Shown one piece after another: positions 1-9,358 of a DNA stretch of 64,000 bases. This stretch comes from Variovorax paradoxus (GTDB lineage: Bacteria > Pseudomonadota > Gammaproteobacteria > Burkholderiales > Burkholderiaceae_C): assembly GCF_030815855.1 (NCBI RefSeq), contig NZ_JAUSXG010000001.1, positions 4,588,001 through 4,652,000 on the forward strand, given 5' to 3'. The notes under the pieces are model-generated. The model saw only the letters and a list, made by a program, of their open reading frames with translations, was not told where the DNA came from and did not search any database. The position numbers and the translations under genes were made by a program. How positions within the stretch are numbered: position 1 is the stretch's first letter; every line of letters begins with the position of its first letter.

Positions 1-127
1 CGATCTGCAGTTTCATCAGGTCGAGCAGGTTGGTGCCGCCGGCGATGAACTTCGCGCCCGGGTTGCGGGCCACGGCTGCCGCGGCCTGCGCCGGAGATTG
101 CGCCCGCTCGTAGGTAAACGGCTTCAT
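1..127 (-). CDS. FAD-binding subunit of xanthine/aldehyde oxidoreductase (5' end only)
   Basis: Only the first 42 codons are inside the window; the gene runs off the left edge. The N-terminus [19 protein letters not shown] followed by an [13 protein letters not shown] stretch is the FAD-binding signature of the medium (PaoB/CoxM-like) subunit of molybdenum hydroxylases. Its ATG overlaps the stop of the iron-sulfur subunit gene as ATGA, so the two are translationally coupled in one operon. The molybdopterin subunit would be expected next, outside the window. The family is clear; the substrate cannot be told. Confidence 0.85.
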   Translation of the reverse strand, partial: MKPFTYERAQSPAQAAAAVARNPGAKFIAGGTNLLDLMKLQI

Positions 128-774
128 GCTTTGCCTCCCGCCACTTCCGTGATGGCATCGACGATGTTGGAGTAGGCGCCGCAGCGGCAGATGTTGCCGC
201 TCATGCGCTCGCGCAGCTCGTCGGCCGAAAAGACAGGCCGCGCGGTGAGGTCCGAACTCACGTGGCTCGGAACGCCGCGGTTGATTTCATCGAGAACGCC
301 GACGGCCGAGCAGATCTGGCCGGGCGTGCAGTAGCCGCACTGGTAGCCGTCGTGCTTGACGAACGCGGCCTGCAGCGGATGCATGCGCTGGGGCGTGCCC
401 AGCCCTTCGATGGTCGTGACCTGCGCGCCCTCGTGCATCACGGCGAGCGTCAGGCACGAGTTGATGCGGCGGCCGTCGACGATCACCGTGCAGGCGCCGC
501 ACTGCCCGTGATCGCAACCTTTTTTCGTACCGGTGAGATGCAGGTGCTCGCGCAGCGCATCGAGCAGGGTGGTGCGCGTGTCGAGCGCCAAGGTGCGGGC
601 CTGCCCGTTGACGTTCAGCGAGAGCTTCGTGGGCGGCACTGTGGCGCCCGAAGCCGCGGCAGGCGCTGCGGCTGCCGGCGCGGGCACGGCTGCCGACGAA
701 GCCGCCGCCGCGGCCGTGGCGCCGGCGATGAGCGCGCCACGCCGGGAGATCAAGGGGGTTGCGGGACTGTCCAT
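124..774 (-). CDS. paoA: 2Fe-2S iron-sulfur subunit of aldehyde/xanthine oxidoreductase, Tat-exported (PaoA-like)
   Basis: This is the small electron-transfer subunit of a periplasmic molybdenum hydroxylase. Near the N-terminus [10 protein letters not shown] followed by an alanine-rich stretch is a twin-arginine signal. The first 2Fe-2S cluster is ligated by CDHGQCGAC and the later INSC; the second by CGYCTPGQ and NICRCG. I chose the ATG at 774 because an AGGAG lies just upstream and it places the twin arginine close to the start; a longer upstream reading is possible. At 216 residues the length is normal. The PaoA assignment rests on the Tat signal and the following FAD subunit; the aldehyde substrate is inferred. 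Confidence 0.88.
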   Translation of the reverse strand: MDSPATPLISRRGALIAGATAAAAASSAAVPAPAAAAPAAASGATVPPTKLSLNVNGQARTLALDTRTTLLDALREHLHLTGTKKGCDHGQCGACTVIVDGRRINSCLTLAVMHEGAQVTTIEGLGTPQRMHPLQAAFVKHDGYQCGYCTPGQICSAVGVLDEINRGVPSHVSSDLTARPVFSADELRERMSGNICRCGAYSNIVDAITEVAGGKA

Positions 775-956
775 GTCAACTCCTGTCATCGTGGGTTCAG
801 GCGTGATGCCCGACACCAGTGTCTTCCGAAGACCCGCCGGGGCGTTTGCCGGATGTGCGCCCGTTCTTGCCTGAAACGACGAACCTGCATCGAAAGACGT
901 CAACGGCGTGCCGGGTGCGAGCTAGACTTTCTGTTGCATTTCGAGAAGCCCTTCCC
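775..956. promoter_or_regulatory. Divergent promoter region between paoA-like operon and AraC regulator
   Basis: A 182-base interval separates two divergent start codons. It should carry both promoters and the regulator's binding sites. I did not find a convincing -35/-10 pair or operator by eye. Confidence 0.45.
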
Positions 957-1874
957 ATGGATGTGCCCCGCTCCACTTCACTGACCGAACCCGCTGCGTT
1001 GCCCGAGTTGGCCCGGGCGATCGAACGCTTCGCCCAAAGCGATGGCGATCACATGACGGCGGTTCCCGCGCTCTCGCTGCACCGCCGCGAAAGCGCGACC
1101 GCGCCGATGCACTGCATCTACGGGCTGGGCCTGGCCATCGTGGCGCAGGGCCGCAAGCGCGTCTCGCTCGGCGAGGAGGTCTTCGACTACGCGCCCGGGC
1201 AGTCGCTGTTGACCACGGTCGACTTGCCGGTGGCCGCGCACGTCACCCGTGCCACCGGCACCGAGCCCTATCTCGGAATCATGCTGAGGCTGGACGCGCG
1301 CACCATCGTGACCACGGCCGCCGAGATGGCGCTGTCCCATCCGGGCAAGGACAACAGCTACCGTGCGATGTCGCTGGGCCAACTCGACCCGCTGCTGCTC
1401 GGCGCCGTGACGCGGCTGGTCGAACTGCTGAGCGAACCCGAGCTCATTCCCCGGATCGCTCCCTTGATCGAACAGGAAATCATCGTTCGCCTGCTTGCCG
1501 GGCCGCACGGGCCTCAACTGCGGCGGCTGGTGGCGAACGGTTCGGCGGGCCAACAGATTGCGAGGAGCATCAACTGGATCAAGCTGAACTTCACGCAGCC
1601 GGTGATCGCGGACGCACTGGCGGCCTCCGCGAACATGAGCCCGTCGACGTTCCGGCATCACTTTCGTACCGTGGCGGGCATGAGCCCCATGCAGTACCTG
1701 AAGCAGTTGCGCCTGCAGGAGGCGCGGCAGCTGATGCTGAACGAGGGCATCGATGCCGGCACCGCCGGGGTGCGCGTGGGCTACGAAAGCGCTTCGCAGT
1801 TCAGCCGCGAATACGCCCGGCTGTTCGGTGCGCCGCCGCTGCGCGATATCAAGCGGATGCGCGAAGCGGCCTGA
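957..1874 (+). CDS. AraC-family transcriptional regulator (AraC_N type)
   Basis: 305 residues. The N-terminal half, from about LALHRRESATAPMH-like text to residue 190, matches the AraC_N cupin domain found in regulators such as YqhC; the C-terminal hundred residues hold two helix-turn-helix motifs ending in VGYESASQFSREYARLFG. The start at 957 has a GAGAAG upstream and gives the usual family length. It is divergent from the oxidoreductase operon, so it probably controls that operon in response to aldehydes or electrophiles; this role is inferred from position. Confidence 0.85.
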   Translation: MDVPRSTSLTEPAALPELARAIERFAQSDGDHMTAVPALSLHRRESATAPMHCIYGLGLAIVAQGRKRVSLGEEVFDYAPGQSLLTTVDLPVAAHVTRATGTEPYLGIMLRLDARTIVTTAAEMALSHPGKDNSYRAMSLGQLDPLLLGAVTRLVELLSEPELIPRIAPLIEQEIIVRLLAGPHGPQLRRLVANGSAGQQIARSINWIKLNFTQPVIADALAASANMSPSTFRHHFRTVAGMSPMQYLKQLRLQEARQLMLNEGIDAGTAGVRVGYESASQFSREYARLFGAPPLRDIKRMREAA

Positions 1875-1910
1875 ACGAGGCGGCCCGAACTCGCCGGGCT
1901 TGTTCTTCCA

Positions 1911-2576
1911 TCAGCCTTCGAACCGCCGCAGGCCGTCCAGGTCCACGATGGTGATGCCCTGGTACTCGGTCCGCAGCAGTCCGGCATCGCGCAGCCGTCC
2001 CAGTGCCTGGCTGCAGCGCTGGCGGGACACGCCGGCCAATGCGGCCACCTCTTCCTGCGAAATTCTCAGAAAGGTCTCCGTGCCCGGATAGAGCTTGCGG
2101 TGAAACAAGCCGGCAATGGACCTCGCCACGCGGCTGTCGACGGGGAGCGCACGCTGCATGGCATAGCTGGTCACGAACTGCTGCAACCGGTCGTTCAGCT
2201 GGGCGATCAGGTAGTGGGTGAAACCGACGTTGTGGTGGTAGAGGCCGAAGAAGGTTGCGGCAGGAACCCCCGCCAGCTTGCTGTCGCGCAATGCCACGAC
2301 GTCGTAGCGGACCGGCTCGCCGCGCAAAACGGACCCTTCGGAAAACCAGGCGCCTTTCGAAAGGCCGGTGAAGGTGATCGCCTGCCCATCGGGCTCGGTG
2401 CTGCACATCTTCAACAGCCCTTCGGCCACGCCCCACCAGTATTCGGCGGGAGCCCCTTCCCGAAAGAGGTAGTCGCCCTCGGCCACCTGGCGCCACTGGA
2501 CGCGCGCCGACACGTCGGCCTGCTCTTGTTCAGGCAGTTGGGCGAACCAGCCGGACGCTTTCAGAAACGGGTCCAT
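1911..2576 (-). CDS. Crp/Fnr-family transcriptional regulator
   Basis: 221 residues. The N-terminal half is a cyclic-nucleotide-binding-like beta barrel (DYLFREGAPAEYWWGVAEG). The C-terminal winged helix carries the recognition region SQEEVAALAGVSRQRCSQALGRL. No N-terminal cysteine cluster is present, so it is not an oxygen-sensing FNR with a 4Fe-4S cluster, and the arginine that binds cAMP phosphate in true Crp is not evident. It converges with the AraC gene and is separated by 36 bases that hold a weak GC hairpin. Its targets are unknown. Start chosen at MDPFLK; a start 8 codons upstream is possible. Confidence 0.85.
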   Translation of the reverse strand: MDPFLKASGWFAQLPEQEQADVSARVQWRQVAEGDYLFREGAPAEYWWGVAEGLLKMCSTEPDGQAITFTGLSKGAWFSEGSVLRGEPVRYDVVALRDSKLAGVPAATFFGLYHHNVGFTHYLIAQLNDRLQQFVTSYAMQRALPVDSRVARSIAGLFHRKLYPGTETFLRISQEEVAALAGVSRQRCSQALGRLRDAGLLRTEYQGITIVDLDGLRRFEG

Positions 2577-2603
2577 CGGGAGAGCATAGCAATGCCGCAA
2601 GGT

Positions 2604-3827
2604 TCATCGCACGACAGGGTCGCGGCTTTCGCTACGCTGGCGCGCGCGTTGCGCCAATGATCTCCCGATGACGACCCTGCGGATTTCTGAAGTTCCGAAT
2701 CCCACGGTAAAGAAACGGCTGTCGCGATAGAGGCGCGCCGCGATGCTCGAATCGGCGAATCCGGCGGCGCCCATGAGCTGCAGCACGTCGCCCGCGGCCG
2801 CGGCCGCCTGCTCGGCGGCAAACATCAGAAGCGCGGTGCCGTCACAAGCGCCCCCTCTGGCGAAGTCACCCGCGGCGCCGGCCGTGTAGGCATAACTGCG
2901 CGTCGCGTTGGTTCTCGCCACCATGTCGGCCAGCTTGGACTGGACCAGCTGGAAGTCGGCAATGGGCTGCCCGAACTGCCGCCGCTCGAGGCTGTGCGCC
3001 AGGGCCGCATCCATGCAACGCTGCAGCAACCCCAAGGCGCCGCCGCTCGCCACGAAGCGCTCGCGCTCCAGGCCGTCCATCATGACTGCGACACCGCCAT
3101 CCACCTCGCCGATCACGTCCTCCGCCGACGCGTGGCAGTCGTCGAAGACCACATCGCCGACGGGGCAGCCGCGCAAGCCCATGGTGCCGTGCGCACGGCC
3201 CAGGCTCGCGCCCTGCCGTGGGAACTCCAGTGCGAAAGCGGTGAGGCCCTTGCCCTGCGCGCCGCCGCCGGTGCGCGCGTACACCACGAGCACGTCAGCG
3301 CATGGCGCATTGGCGATCCATGCCTTGCGGCCGCTCAGTGTGAAGCCGTTGCCACGGCGTGTCGCCATCGTCGCCATGCCGCCGATGGCGTCGGACCCGG
3401 CCTCGGGTTCAGTGATGGCCAGGCCACCGATGCGGGAGCCGTTCACCAGCGCTGGCAACAGCCGGGCCTTCTGTTCGTCGGAACCGTAGAGCGCGATCTG
3501 GTTGGTGCAGGCATGCGAGTGCACCAGGTACGACAGGCCCACTGCGGCAGAGGCTCGGCTGATCTCTTCCATCACGACGAGATGTTCCAGGTAGCCGAGC
3601 CCGGCGCCGCCGAAGCGGGATGGCACCGTGACGCCGAGCAGCCCCGCGTCGCCCAGCTTGGGCCAGAGGTCGGCGGGGAGGGTTCCGGTGCTTTCGATCT
3701 CGTCGGCGCGCGGCGCGATTTCGCGGTTCGCAAAGCCATGGGCTTCCTGGCGGATCGCCTGCGCCGCGGGCGGAAGCGGCACGCGCAGCAGCGCCCATCG
3801 GGAATCGGCGTCGGCTGCGGCCGTCAA
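2604..3827 (-). CDS. Acyl-CoA dehydrogenase (isovaleryl-CoA dehydrogenase-like)
   Basis: A 407-residue FAD flavoprotein that oxidises an acyl-CoA to the 2,3-enoyl-CoA. It has the family signatures: the N-terminal helical domain, LAITEPEAGSDA in the middle domain, RRQFGQPIADFQ, and the C-terminal GFGTSEIRR. A candidate catalytic glutamate lies in GLERERF, the position used by isovaleryl-CoA dehydrogenases. Its ATG overlaps the stop of the upstream acyl-CoA synthetase gene (ATGA), so the ligase likely supplies the CoA ester that this enzyme oxidises. The precise chain type is not known. Confidence 0.9.
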   Translation of the reverse strand: MTAAADADSRWALLRVPLPPAAQAIRQEAHGFANREIAPRADEIESTGTLPADLWPKLGDAGLLGVTVPSRFGGAGLGYLEHLVVMEEISRASAAVGLSYLVHSHACTNQIALYGSDEQKARLLPALVNGSRIGGLAITEPEAGSDAIGGMATMATRRGNGFTLSGRKAWIANAPCADVLVVYARTGGGAQGKGLTAFALEFPRQGASLGRAHGTMGLRGCPVGDVVFDDCHASAEDVIGEVDGGVAVMMDGLERERFVASGGALGLLQRCMDAALAHSLERRQFGQPIADFQLVQSKLADMVARTNATRSYAYTAGAAGDFARGGACDGTALLMFAAEQAAAAAGDVLQLMGAAGFADSSIAARLYRDSRFFTVGFGTSEIRRVVIGRSLAQRARQRSESRDPVVR

Positions 3828-5482
3828 TCCGCCGCTCCCACTTGCGCGAGACGCGTGATGGCAGCCTGGCTACCCGCCAGTTCCCGGAGCTTGAACTTCT
3901 GGATCTTGCCGGTGCCGGTTTTCGGCAACTCCGTGAACACCACTTTGCGCGGGCACTTGAAGTGCGCCATGCGCTGCCGGGCGAAGGCGACGATCTCTTC
4001 TTCGGTGGCGTGCGCACCCGCGCGCAGTTCGATGAACGCGCACGGCACTTCGCCCCACCGCTCGTCAGGCATTGCAACCACTGCCGCATGCAACACCGCG
4101 GGATGGCCGTGCAGCAGATCCTCCACTTCGACCGAAGAGATGTTCTCTCCACCCGAGATGATCACGTCCTTGGAGCGGTCGACGATCTGCACGTAGCCGT
4201 CCGGGTGCATGACGGCGACGTCCCCGGTGCGAAACCATCCCCCTTCGAAGGCGCGCGCCGTCGCTTCGGAGTTCTTGAGGTAGCCCTTCATGATGGCGTT
4301 GCCTCGCAGCATCAGCTCGCCCGGCGTACGGCCGTCGCGAGGCACGGGCACGCAGGTTTCAGGGTCCGCCACTTGCAGCCCCTCGAGCAGCGCCGCACGA
4401 GCACCCTGGCGAGCCTGCACGCGCGCGCGGGCGTTCGCATCGAGTTCCGCCCAGCCGATCTGCGGCAAACAGCTCACCGGCGTGCCGAGTGCCTCGGTGA
4501 TGCCGTAAACGTGATCCACCGCAAAGCCGAGTTCGGTGACCGCCTGCAGCACCGCGGCCGGCGGCGGCGAACCCGCGGTGAGAACCCGAACTGTCCGTCC
4601 CTGCGGTGCACGCACGCCCCCTGCCGCCAGCGCGCCCAAGACCACCGGTGCGGCGCAGAAGTGATCCACGCCATGCCGTTCGAGAGCTTCCGCGATCGGC
4701 GCGGGCCCGACCCTGCGCAGACAGACATGGGTGCCTGCAGCAGCCGTGATGGCCCAGGTGAAGCACCACCCGTTCGCGTGGAACATCGGAAGCACCCAGA
4801 GGTAGACGGGATGGCGGGGCAGCGGCCAGCTCGTCATCTGCAGAACGCTCATCATGAAGGTTCCGCGGTGGCTGGCGACCACGCCTTTGGGGTCTCCCGT
4901 CGTACCGGAGGTGTAGTTCAACGCGATGGGCGATTGTTCGTCGTCGGGCCAATGCCCCTCGAAATCTTCGGCGCCTTCGGCCAGCAGGGCTTCGTAGTCG
5001 AGTGGCCCGATGGCCGGCGCTGCGGGAGCCAATGCATCGCAGATATCGACCACCAACGGCTTGTCCGCAAGCTGTTCGAGGGCGATGGCAGCCAGCGGCG
5101 CGAACTCGCGATCGACCAGCAGGACCTTGGCTTCGCCGTGCCGCAGGATGAAGGCCACGGCATCGGCGTCCAGTCGGACATTGATCGCGTTGATCACGGC
5201 GCCTGCCAAAGGAATGCCAAGGTGCGCTTCCAGCATCGCGGGTGTGTTGGGCGCCAGAACCGCAACCACGTCCAGCGGCTGCACGCCGCGCCGGACGAGC
5301 GCGCTGGCGAGCTTGAAGCAGCGCGCGCGCGTCTCGGACCAGGTTTGCCGGAACTCGCCGTGCACGATCGCCAATCGATCGGGAAATACCTCGGCCGTTC
5401 GGTTGAGAAAGGCGATTGGCGTCAACGGCGCGTGATTTGCCGCACCGCTGCCCAGGCCTTGGGCGAACATCGAGCTGGACAT
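3824..5482 (-). CDS. AMP-dependent acyl-CoA synthetase (fatty-acyl/aryl-CoA ligase)
   Basis: 552 residues of the ANL adenylating superfamily: activates a carboxylate with ATP to an acyl-AMP, then forms the CoA thioester. The P-loop signature YTSGTTGDPKGVV, the FRTGDVAVMHPDGY motif, DVIISGGENISSVEVE and the C-terminal catalytic-lysine region LPKTGTGKIQK are all visible. The ATG at 5482 has CAGGAGA upstream; a reading extending to 5587 lacks a ribosome site. The overlap with the acyl-CoA dehydrogenase gene suggests a two-gene operon. The substrate could be medium-chain, branched or aromatic; sequence alone does not decide. Confidence 0.9.
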   Translation of the reverse strand: MSSSMFAQGLGSGAANHAPLTPIAFLNRTAEVFPDRLAIVHGEFRQTWSETRARCFKLASALVRRGVQPLDVVAVLAPNTPAMLEAHLGIPLAGAVINAINVRLDADAVAFILRHGEAKVLLVDREFAPLAAIALEQLADKPLVVDICDALAPAAPAIGPLDYEALLAEGAEDFEGHWPDDEQSPIALNYTSGTTGDPKGVVASHRGTFMMSVLQMTSWPLPRHPVYLWVLPMFHANGWCFTWAITAAAGTHVCLRRVGPAPIAEALERHGVDHFCAAPVVLGALAAGGVRAPQGRTVRVLTAGSPPPAAVLQAVTELGFAVDHVYGITEALGTPVSCLPQIGWAELDANARARVQARQGARAALLEGLQVADPETCVPVPRDGRTPGELMLRGNAIMKGYLKNSEATARAFEGGWFRTGDVAVMHPDGYVQIVDRSKDVIISGGENISSVEVEDLLHGHPAVLHAAVVAMPDERWGEVPCAFIELRAGAHATEEEIVAFARQRMAHFKCPRKVVFTELPKTGTGKIQKFKLRELAGSQAAITRLAQVGAAD

Positions 5483-5644
5483 CGAAAGTCTCCTGGAGAG
5501 GCGGCCCTCGCTCGAGGGACATGCCTTCATTGGTTGTTTCGCCAATGTCCCACCATGCGAGGCGCTTGTCTGTCGTTGCAATGACAAAGTTCGCCCTCAT
5601 GGGCGGACTCAACCGGCCGCTCCTACGCTACCGCGTCGATTCGT

Positions 5645-6451
5645 CTACGGATGCCACGTAGAAACCACTGCCGGCGTCTGCGCCGTAGGGCGGCCGGCGA
5701 GTGCGTACGAAAGCTCGTTGGCGGCTTTCATGATCGTCTTGGCATGACCGAGGAGCTTGGCCTTGGGCAGACGATCCGCCGGACCGGAAATGCACACGGA
5801 GCCGAGCAGGGCCCAGCGCAAGCCGAACACCGGCGCCGACACCGTTGCCACGTTCTTCTCGCGCTCGCCGATGGAGAAGTGAAAGCCCTTCTTGCGGATG
5901 TCCTCGTAGAGCTTTCCGGGTTCGCCCGAGAACGCAAGGATCACCCGCCCGGGCGACCCGAGTTCCAGGGGAAGCATTGCGCCCATGCGCGCGTGATGGC
6001 GAATGGGTTGCGGCCCTTCCACACGCGCAAGGCACGTGCGCGAATGGCCTTCGCGCACATAGAACGCCGCGCTCTCTCCCGTGGCCTGCGATAGCGCGAG
6101 CAGCATCGGCTCCACCACGTTGTTGGCGTCGAAGCTGGCCTGGTAGCGCGCGCCGAGCCAGCCGGCCGCGGGGCCGAGCCGCCATTCGCCGTCGTCGCGC
6201 TGCACCACATAACCCGCCAGCGCCAGCGTGCGAAGCAACCGCAGGATGGTGGTCTTGTGCATGCCGCTGCGCCGTGTCAGTTCGGCCAGCGAAAGCCGCT
6301 CGTCCTGCATTCCGAAGGTATCGAGCAGCTGCAGGGCGCGGGTCACCGCCGTAACGCCACCGGCGGTCTCGAGGTCGGCTTCGCGCGGTGCCTCGACGAT
6401 CTCGGCCGACCGCTTGGGCTTCACTGTTTTGACGCTTTTTGCGATGGGCAT
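5645..6451 (-). CDS. IclR-family transcriptional regulator
   Basis: 268 residues. The winged helix-turn-helix covers about residues 35-100 (SLAELTRRSGMHKTTILRLLRTLA) and the C-terminal IclR effector domain follows (GESAAFYVREGHSRTCLARVEG). It is divergent from the Bug receptor gene across 130 bases, the usual arrangement for control of the adjacent uptake and catabolic genes, so it probably regulates the receptor-RraA-dehydrogenase operon. It may also influence the co-directional acyl-CoA synthetase 160 bases downstream. The effector is unknown. Confidence 0.88.
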   Translation of the reverse strand: MPIAKSVKTVKPKRSAEIVEAPREADLETAGGVTAVTRALQLLDTFGMQDERLSLAELTRRSGMHKTTILRLLRTLALAGYVVQRDDGEWRLGPAAGWLGARYQASFDANNVVEPMLLALSQATGESAAFYVREGHSRTCLARVEGPQPIRHHARMGAMLPLELGSPGRVILAFSGEPGKLYEDIRKKGFHFSIGEREKNVATVSAPVFGLRWALLGSVCISGPADRLPKAKLLGHAKTIMKAANELSYALAGRPTAQTPAVVSTWHP

Positions 6452-6581
6452 TTTCGTTTCACGGACTGGCCCGTGTTGCGTCTGATGGACCACCATTGTA
6501 TGGAGCGGAACGCAAAACTAAAGTCGCTGCATGCCCTGGAGCAAGGCTGCCAGGCACTCATCGAACGATTCGGAGACACCC

Positions 6582-7568
6582 ATGCGTACCTCGAGCGACA
6601 GCTCCATTTCCCGCCGCGCCGCGCTCGGCGCCGCCCTCCTGTTCACGTGCGGGCTGGCACTGGCGCAGACCTATCCCTCGCGCCCCATCCGCCTCGTGGT
6701 GCCGTTTCCTCCGGGCGGCGGCACGGACATCATTGCCCGCGAGGTGGCCAACAAGGTTGCGACCTCCGAAGGCTGGACCATCGTCATCGACAACAAGCCG
6801 GGCTCCGGCGGGAACATCGGCGTCGATGCTGCGGTGAAGGCCAACCCGGACGGCTACACCTTGGTGCTGGGCCAGACCAGCAACCTGGCCATCAACCCGT
6901 CGCTCTATGCGAAGCTTCCGTACGATCCGGTCAAAGACCTCGCCCCGGTCGGCTTGGTCGCCTCCGCGCCGCTGGTGGTGGTGGTATCCGCCACGTCGCC
7001 CTACAAGAAACTCTCCGACGTGGTCGCCGCGGCCAAGGCCAAGCCGACCGCACTCAACTACGCGAGCTCGGGCAACGGCACCGTGGCCCACCTCGCCACC
7101 GAGCAGTTCCAGAAAGCCGCGGGCGTGCAGTTCACACACGTTCCCTACAAGGGCGCCTCGCAAGGCCTCACGGACCTTGTCGGCGGGCAGATCCAGATGT
7201 ACATCTCGTCGGTGCCGACACTGATCGCACAGATCAAGAGCGGCCAGTTGCGCGCGCTGGCAGTGACCTCGCTGCAACGCAACCGCGACTTGCCCGACGT
7301 GCCCACCATGGCCGAGTCGGGCTACAAGGACTTCGAGGCCGTGACGTGGTTCGGCGTTGCCGGTCCCGCCGCCATGCCGAAAGACGCCGTCGTGAAATTG
7401 AATGCGGCGCTCAACAAGGCCTTGGCGTCGGCTGACGTGCAGAAGAAGCTCGCCGCGCAAGGCGCGGAAGTGATGACCGGCCCGCCGGAGAAGTTCGCAT
7501 CGCTGATCCGCACCGATGGCGTGCGCTGGGGCGCAATCGTGAAGTCGTCCGGCGTCAAGATGGACTGA
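6582..7568 (+). CDS. Bug-family tripartite tricarboxylate transporter substrate-binding protein
   Basis: 328 residues. A signal peptide with a twin-arginine-like SRRAALGAALLFTCGLALA ends before QTYPSRPIR, the typical mature start of Bug receptors. The signatures VVPFPPGGGTDIIAREVA and NKPGSGGNIG are intact. The protein would bind a carboxylate in the periplasm. No TctA/TctB membrane partners are in the window; orphan Bug receptors are abundant in Burkholderiales. It is the first gene of a probable operon with the RraA-like and dehydrogenase genes, suggesting capture of an organic acid for that pathway. Confidence 0.9.
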   Translation: MRTSSDSSISRRAALGAALLFTCGLALAQTYPSRPIRLVVPFPPGGGTDIIAREVANKVATSEGWTIVIDNKPGSGGNIGVDAAVKANPDGYTLVLGQTSNLAINPSLYAKLPYDPVKDLAPVGLVASAPLVVVVSATSPYKKLSDVVAAAKAKPTALNYASSGNGTVAHLATEQFQKAAGVQFTHVPYKGASQGLTDLVGGQIQMYISSVPTLIAQIKSGQLRALAVTSLQRNRDLPDVPTMAESGYKDFEAVTWFGVAGPAAMPKDAVVKLNAALNKALASADVQKKLAAQGAEVMTGPPEKFASLIRTDGVRWGAIVKSSGVKMD

Positions 7569-7629
7569 CCCGGCATGGTCGCGCCCCACTGAACCCATTC
7601 CCCTCATCTCCGTTCCTGGAAGCAACCCC

Positions 7630-8331
7630 ATGTCTTCGACCCTTTCCGGCCCCCTTCCCGACATCATTCGCGACTTCGAGCGCGTGCCCGCGAACATCGT
7701 GGCGCAGGCCGCCGAGTTTCAGCCAGCCATCCTCGCTGACGTGGCCGGCCGGCGCGGCGCGCTGGACGGGCGCATCAAGGCCCTGCGCCCCCGCATGAAG
7801 CTGGCCGGCACCGCCATCACGGTGGAAGTGCGCCCTGGCGACAACCTGATGATTCACGCGGCCATCGCCATGGCGAAGCGCGGCGACGTGCTCGTGATCG
7901 ACGGCAAGGGCGACCAGGGCTCCGCCCTCATGGGCACCATCATGATGACGGCCTGCAAGAAGCTCGGCATCGCCGGTGTGGTGATGGACGGGGCATGCCG
8001 CGACAGCCTCGAGATCGACGAGATGGACTTTCCCGTCTTCAGCGTTGGCACCAACCCGAACGGGCCGACGAAGAACATCGGCGGCCGCATCGGGCACCCG
8101 GTGTCCGTCGGCGGCGTGACAGTGCGCTCCGGCGACTTCGTGATCGGCGACGGCGACGGCGTGGTTGTGGTCGAGCGCGAGAAGATCGAATCTGTGCTGC
8201 CGCTGGCCGCCAGGAAGGTCCGTGACGAGGCCGCGCGCATCGCCGCGATCAAGGAAGGCGACACCACTGCCAAATGGCTGAACACGGCGCTGCGCACGGC
8301 CGGGGTGCTGAAGGAAGGCGAGACGCTGTGA
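7630..8331 (+). CDS. RraA-like protein (4-hydroxy-4-methyl-2-oxoglutarate/4-carboxy-4-hydroxy-2-oxoadipate aldolase-like)
   Basis: 233 residues. The motifs GTAITVEVRPGDNLMIH, GDVLVIDGKGD, GVVMDGACRD and GDFVIGDGDGVVVV match the RraA/HMG-aldolase fold, including the G-x-x-x-x-x-x-x-R-D style metal and substrate site. RraA in E. coli inhibits RNase E, but in catabolic operons such as this one the family usually has class II pyruvate aldolase activity. The position between a Bug receptor and a dehydrogenase favours the enzyme role. Its stop overlaps the next start as GTGA. Confidence 0.85.
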   Translation: MSSTLSGPLPDIIRDFERVPANIVAQAAEFQPAILADVAGRRGALDGRIKALRPRMKLAGTAITVEVRPGDNLMIHAAIAMAKRGDVLVIDGKGDQGSALMGTIMMTACKKLGIAGVVMDGACRDSLEIDEMDFPVFSVGTNPNGPTKNIGGRIGHPVSVGGVTVRSGDFVIGDGDGVVVVEREKIESVLPLAARKVRDEAARIAAIKEGDTTAKWLNTALRTAGVLKEGETL

Positions 8332-9269
8332 CTGCCATCCCCGGGAATTCCATCCTCGTCACCGGTGCCGACCTGGCGCCGCAGGCACTCGCGATGCTCG
8401 AAGGCCATGACATCGTCTACGCCGGCAAGACGCCGACCGAGGACAACCTGGTCGCCCTGTGCCTCGCGCACGACCCTGTGGCCATCATCGTGCGCTATGG
8501 CAAGGTGGGCGCCGCCGTGATGGACGCGGCACCGTCGCTGAAGGTGATCTCCAAGCACGGCAGCGGCACCGACACCATCGACAAGGCGGCGGCGCAGGCG
8601 CGTGGCATCGAGGTCGTAGCGGCCGTGGGCGCGAATGCGGCCGCAGTGGCCGAGCAGGCGCTCGCCTTGCTGCTGGCTTGCGCCAAGTCGGTCGTGGCGC
8701 TCGATGCGCGCATGCACGCCGGCCATTGGGACAAGGCGACGCACAAGAGTCTTGAACTGGGGGGGCGCACCATCGGCGTCGTCGGGCTCGGCGCCATCGG
8801 CCTGCGCTTTGCGCGCATGGCCGACGCGCTGGGCATGCGTGTGCTTGGCCACGACCCTTACGCCAAGAACCTTCCGGACTGTGTGCAGCCCGCCGACCTG
8901 GCAACCCTCTGGGCCGAGTCCGACGCCGTGTCGCTGCACTGTCCGCTCACCGACGACAACCGCGGGCTGCTCAATGCCCGCACCCTGGCGCAATGCAAGC
9001 GCGGTGTGATCGTCATCAACACGGCGCGCGGCGGGCTGATCGACGAAGCGGCGCTGCTGGCCGCGGTGCGTTCGGGCCAAGTCGCCATGGCCGGACTGGA
9101 CAGCTTCGCGGTCGAGCCGATGACGCCAGGCCATCCGTTCCAGGGCGAGAAAAACATCGTGCTCAGTCCGCACATCGGCGGCGTGACCAGCGATGCTTAC
9201 GTGAACATGGGCGTCGCTGCGGCAAGGAACCTGCTGGAAGTGCTCTCGCGCCGGACGGCGACGATCTGA
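8328..9269 (+). CDS. D-isomer-specific 2-hydroxyacid dehydrogenase
   Basis: 313 residues, starting with GTG in a GTGA overlap with the RraA-like gene. The NAD-binding Rossmann motif is TIGVVGLGAIGLRFA, and the catalytic Arg/Glu/His set appears in NTARGGLIDEAAL, LDSFAVEP and LSPHIGGVT. It resembles phosphoglycerate or hydroxypyruvate dehydrogenases, but no C-terminal ACT domain is present, so serine synthesis is unlikely. In context it probably reduces or oxidises a 2-keto/2-hydroxy acid made or used by the upstream aldolase-like protein. Confidence 0.88.
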   Translation: MTAIPGNSILVTGADLAPQALAMLEGHDIVYAGKTPTEDNLVALCLAHDPVAIIVRYGKVGAAVMDAAPSLKVISKHGSGTDTIDKAAAQARGIEVVAAVGANAAAVAEQALALLLACAKSVVALDARMHAGHWDKATHKSLELGGRTIGVVGLGAIGLRFARMADALGMRVLGHDPYAKNLPDCVQPADLATLWAESDAVSLHCPLTDDNRGLLNARTLAQCKRGVIVINTARGGLIDEAALLAAVRSGQVAMAGLDSFAVEPMTPGHPFQGEKNIVLSPHIGGVTSDAYVNMGVAAARNLLEVLSRRTATI

Positions 9270-9358
9270 GGCATGGCGGCCGGCGGACGATGATGCACGG
9301 ATTCGATCATCCGGCGCGAGCGTTCAAACAGGCGGGCAGCGGAAGCAAGTGCAATGAC

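Noticed and set aside
1880..1903. Terminator between the convergent AraC and Crp/Fnr genes
   Set aside because: The stem is only about 5 base pairs and no T-run follows.
3842..5584. 580-codon plus-strand ORF
   Set aside because: Antisense to the acyl-CoA synthetase gene, which has clear motifs and a ribosome site.
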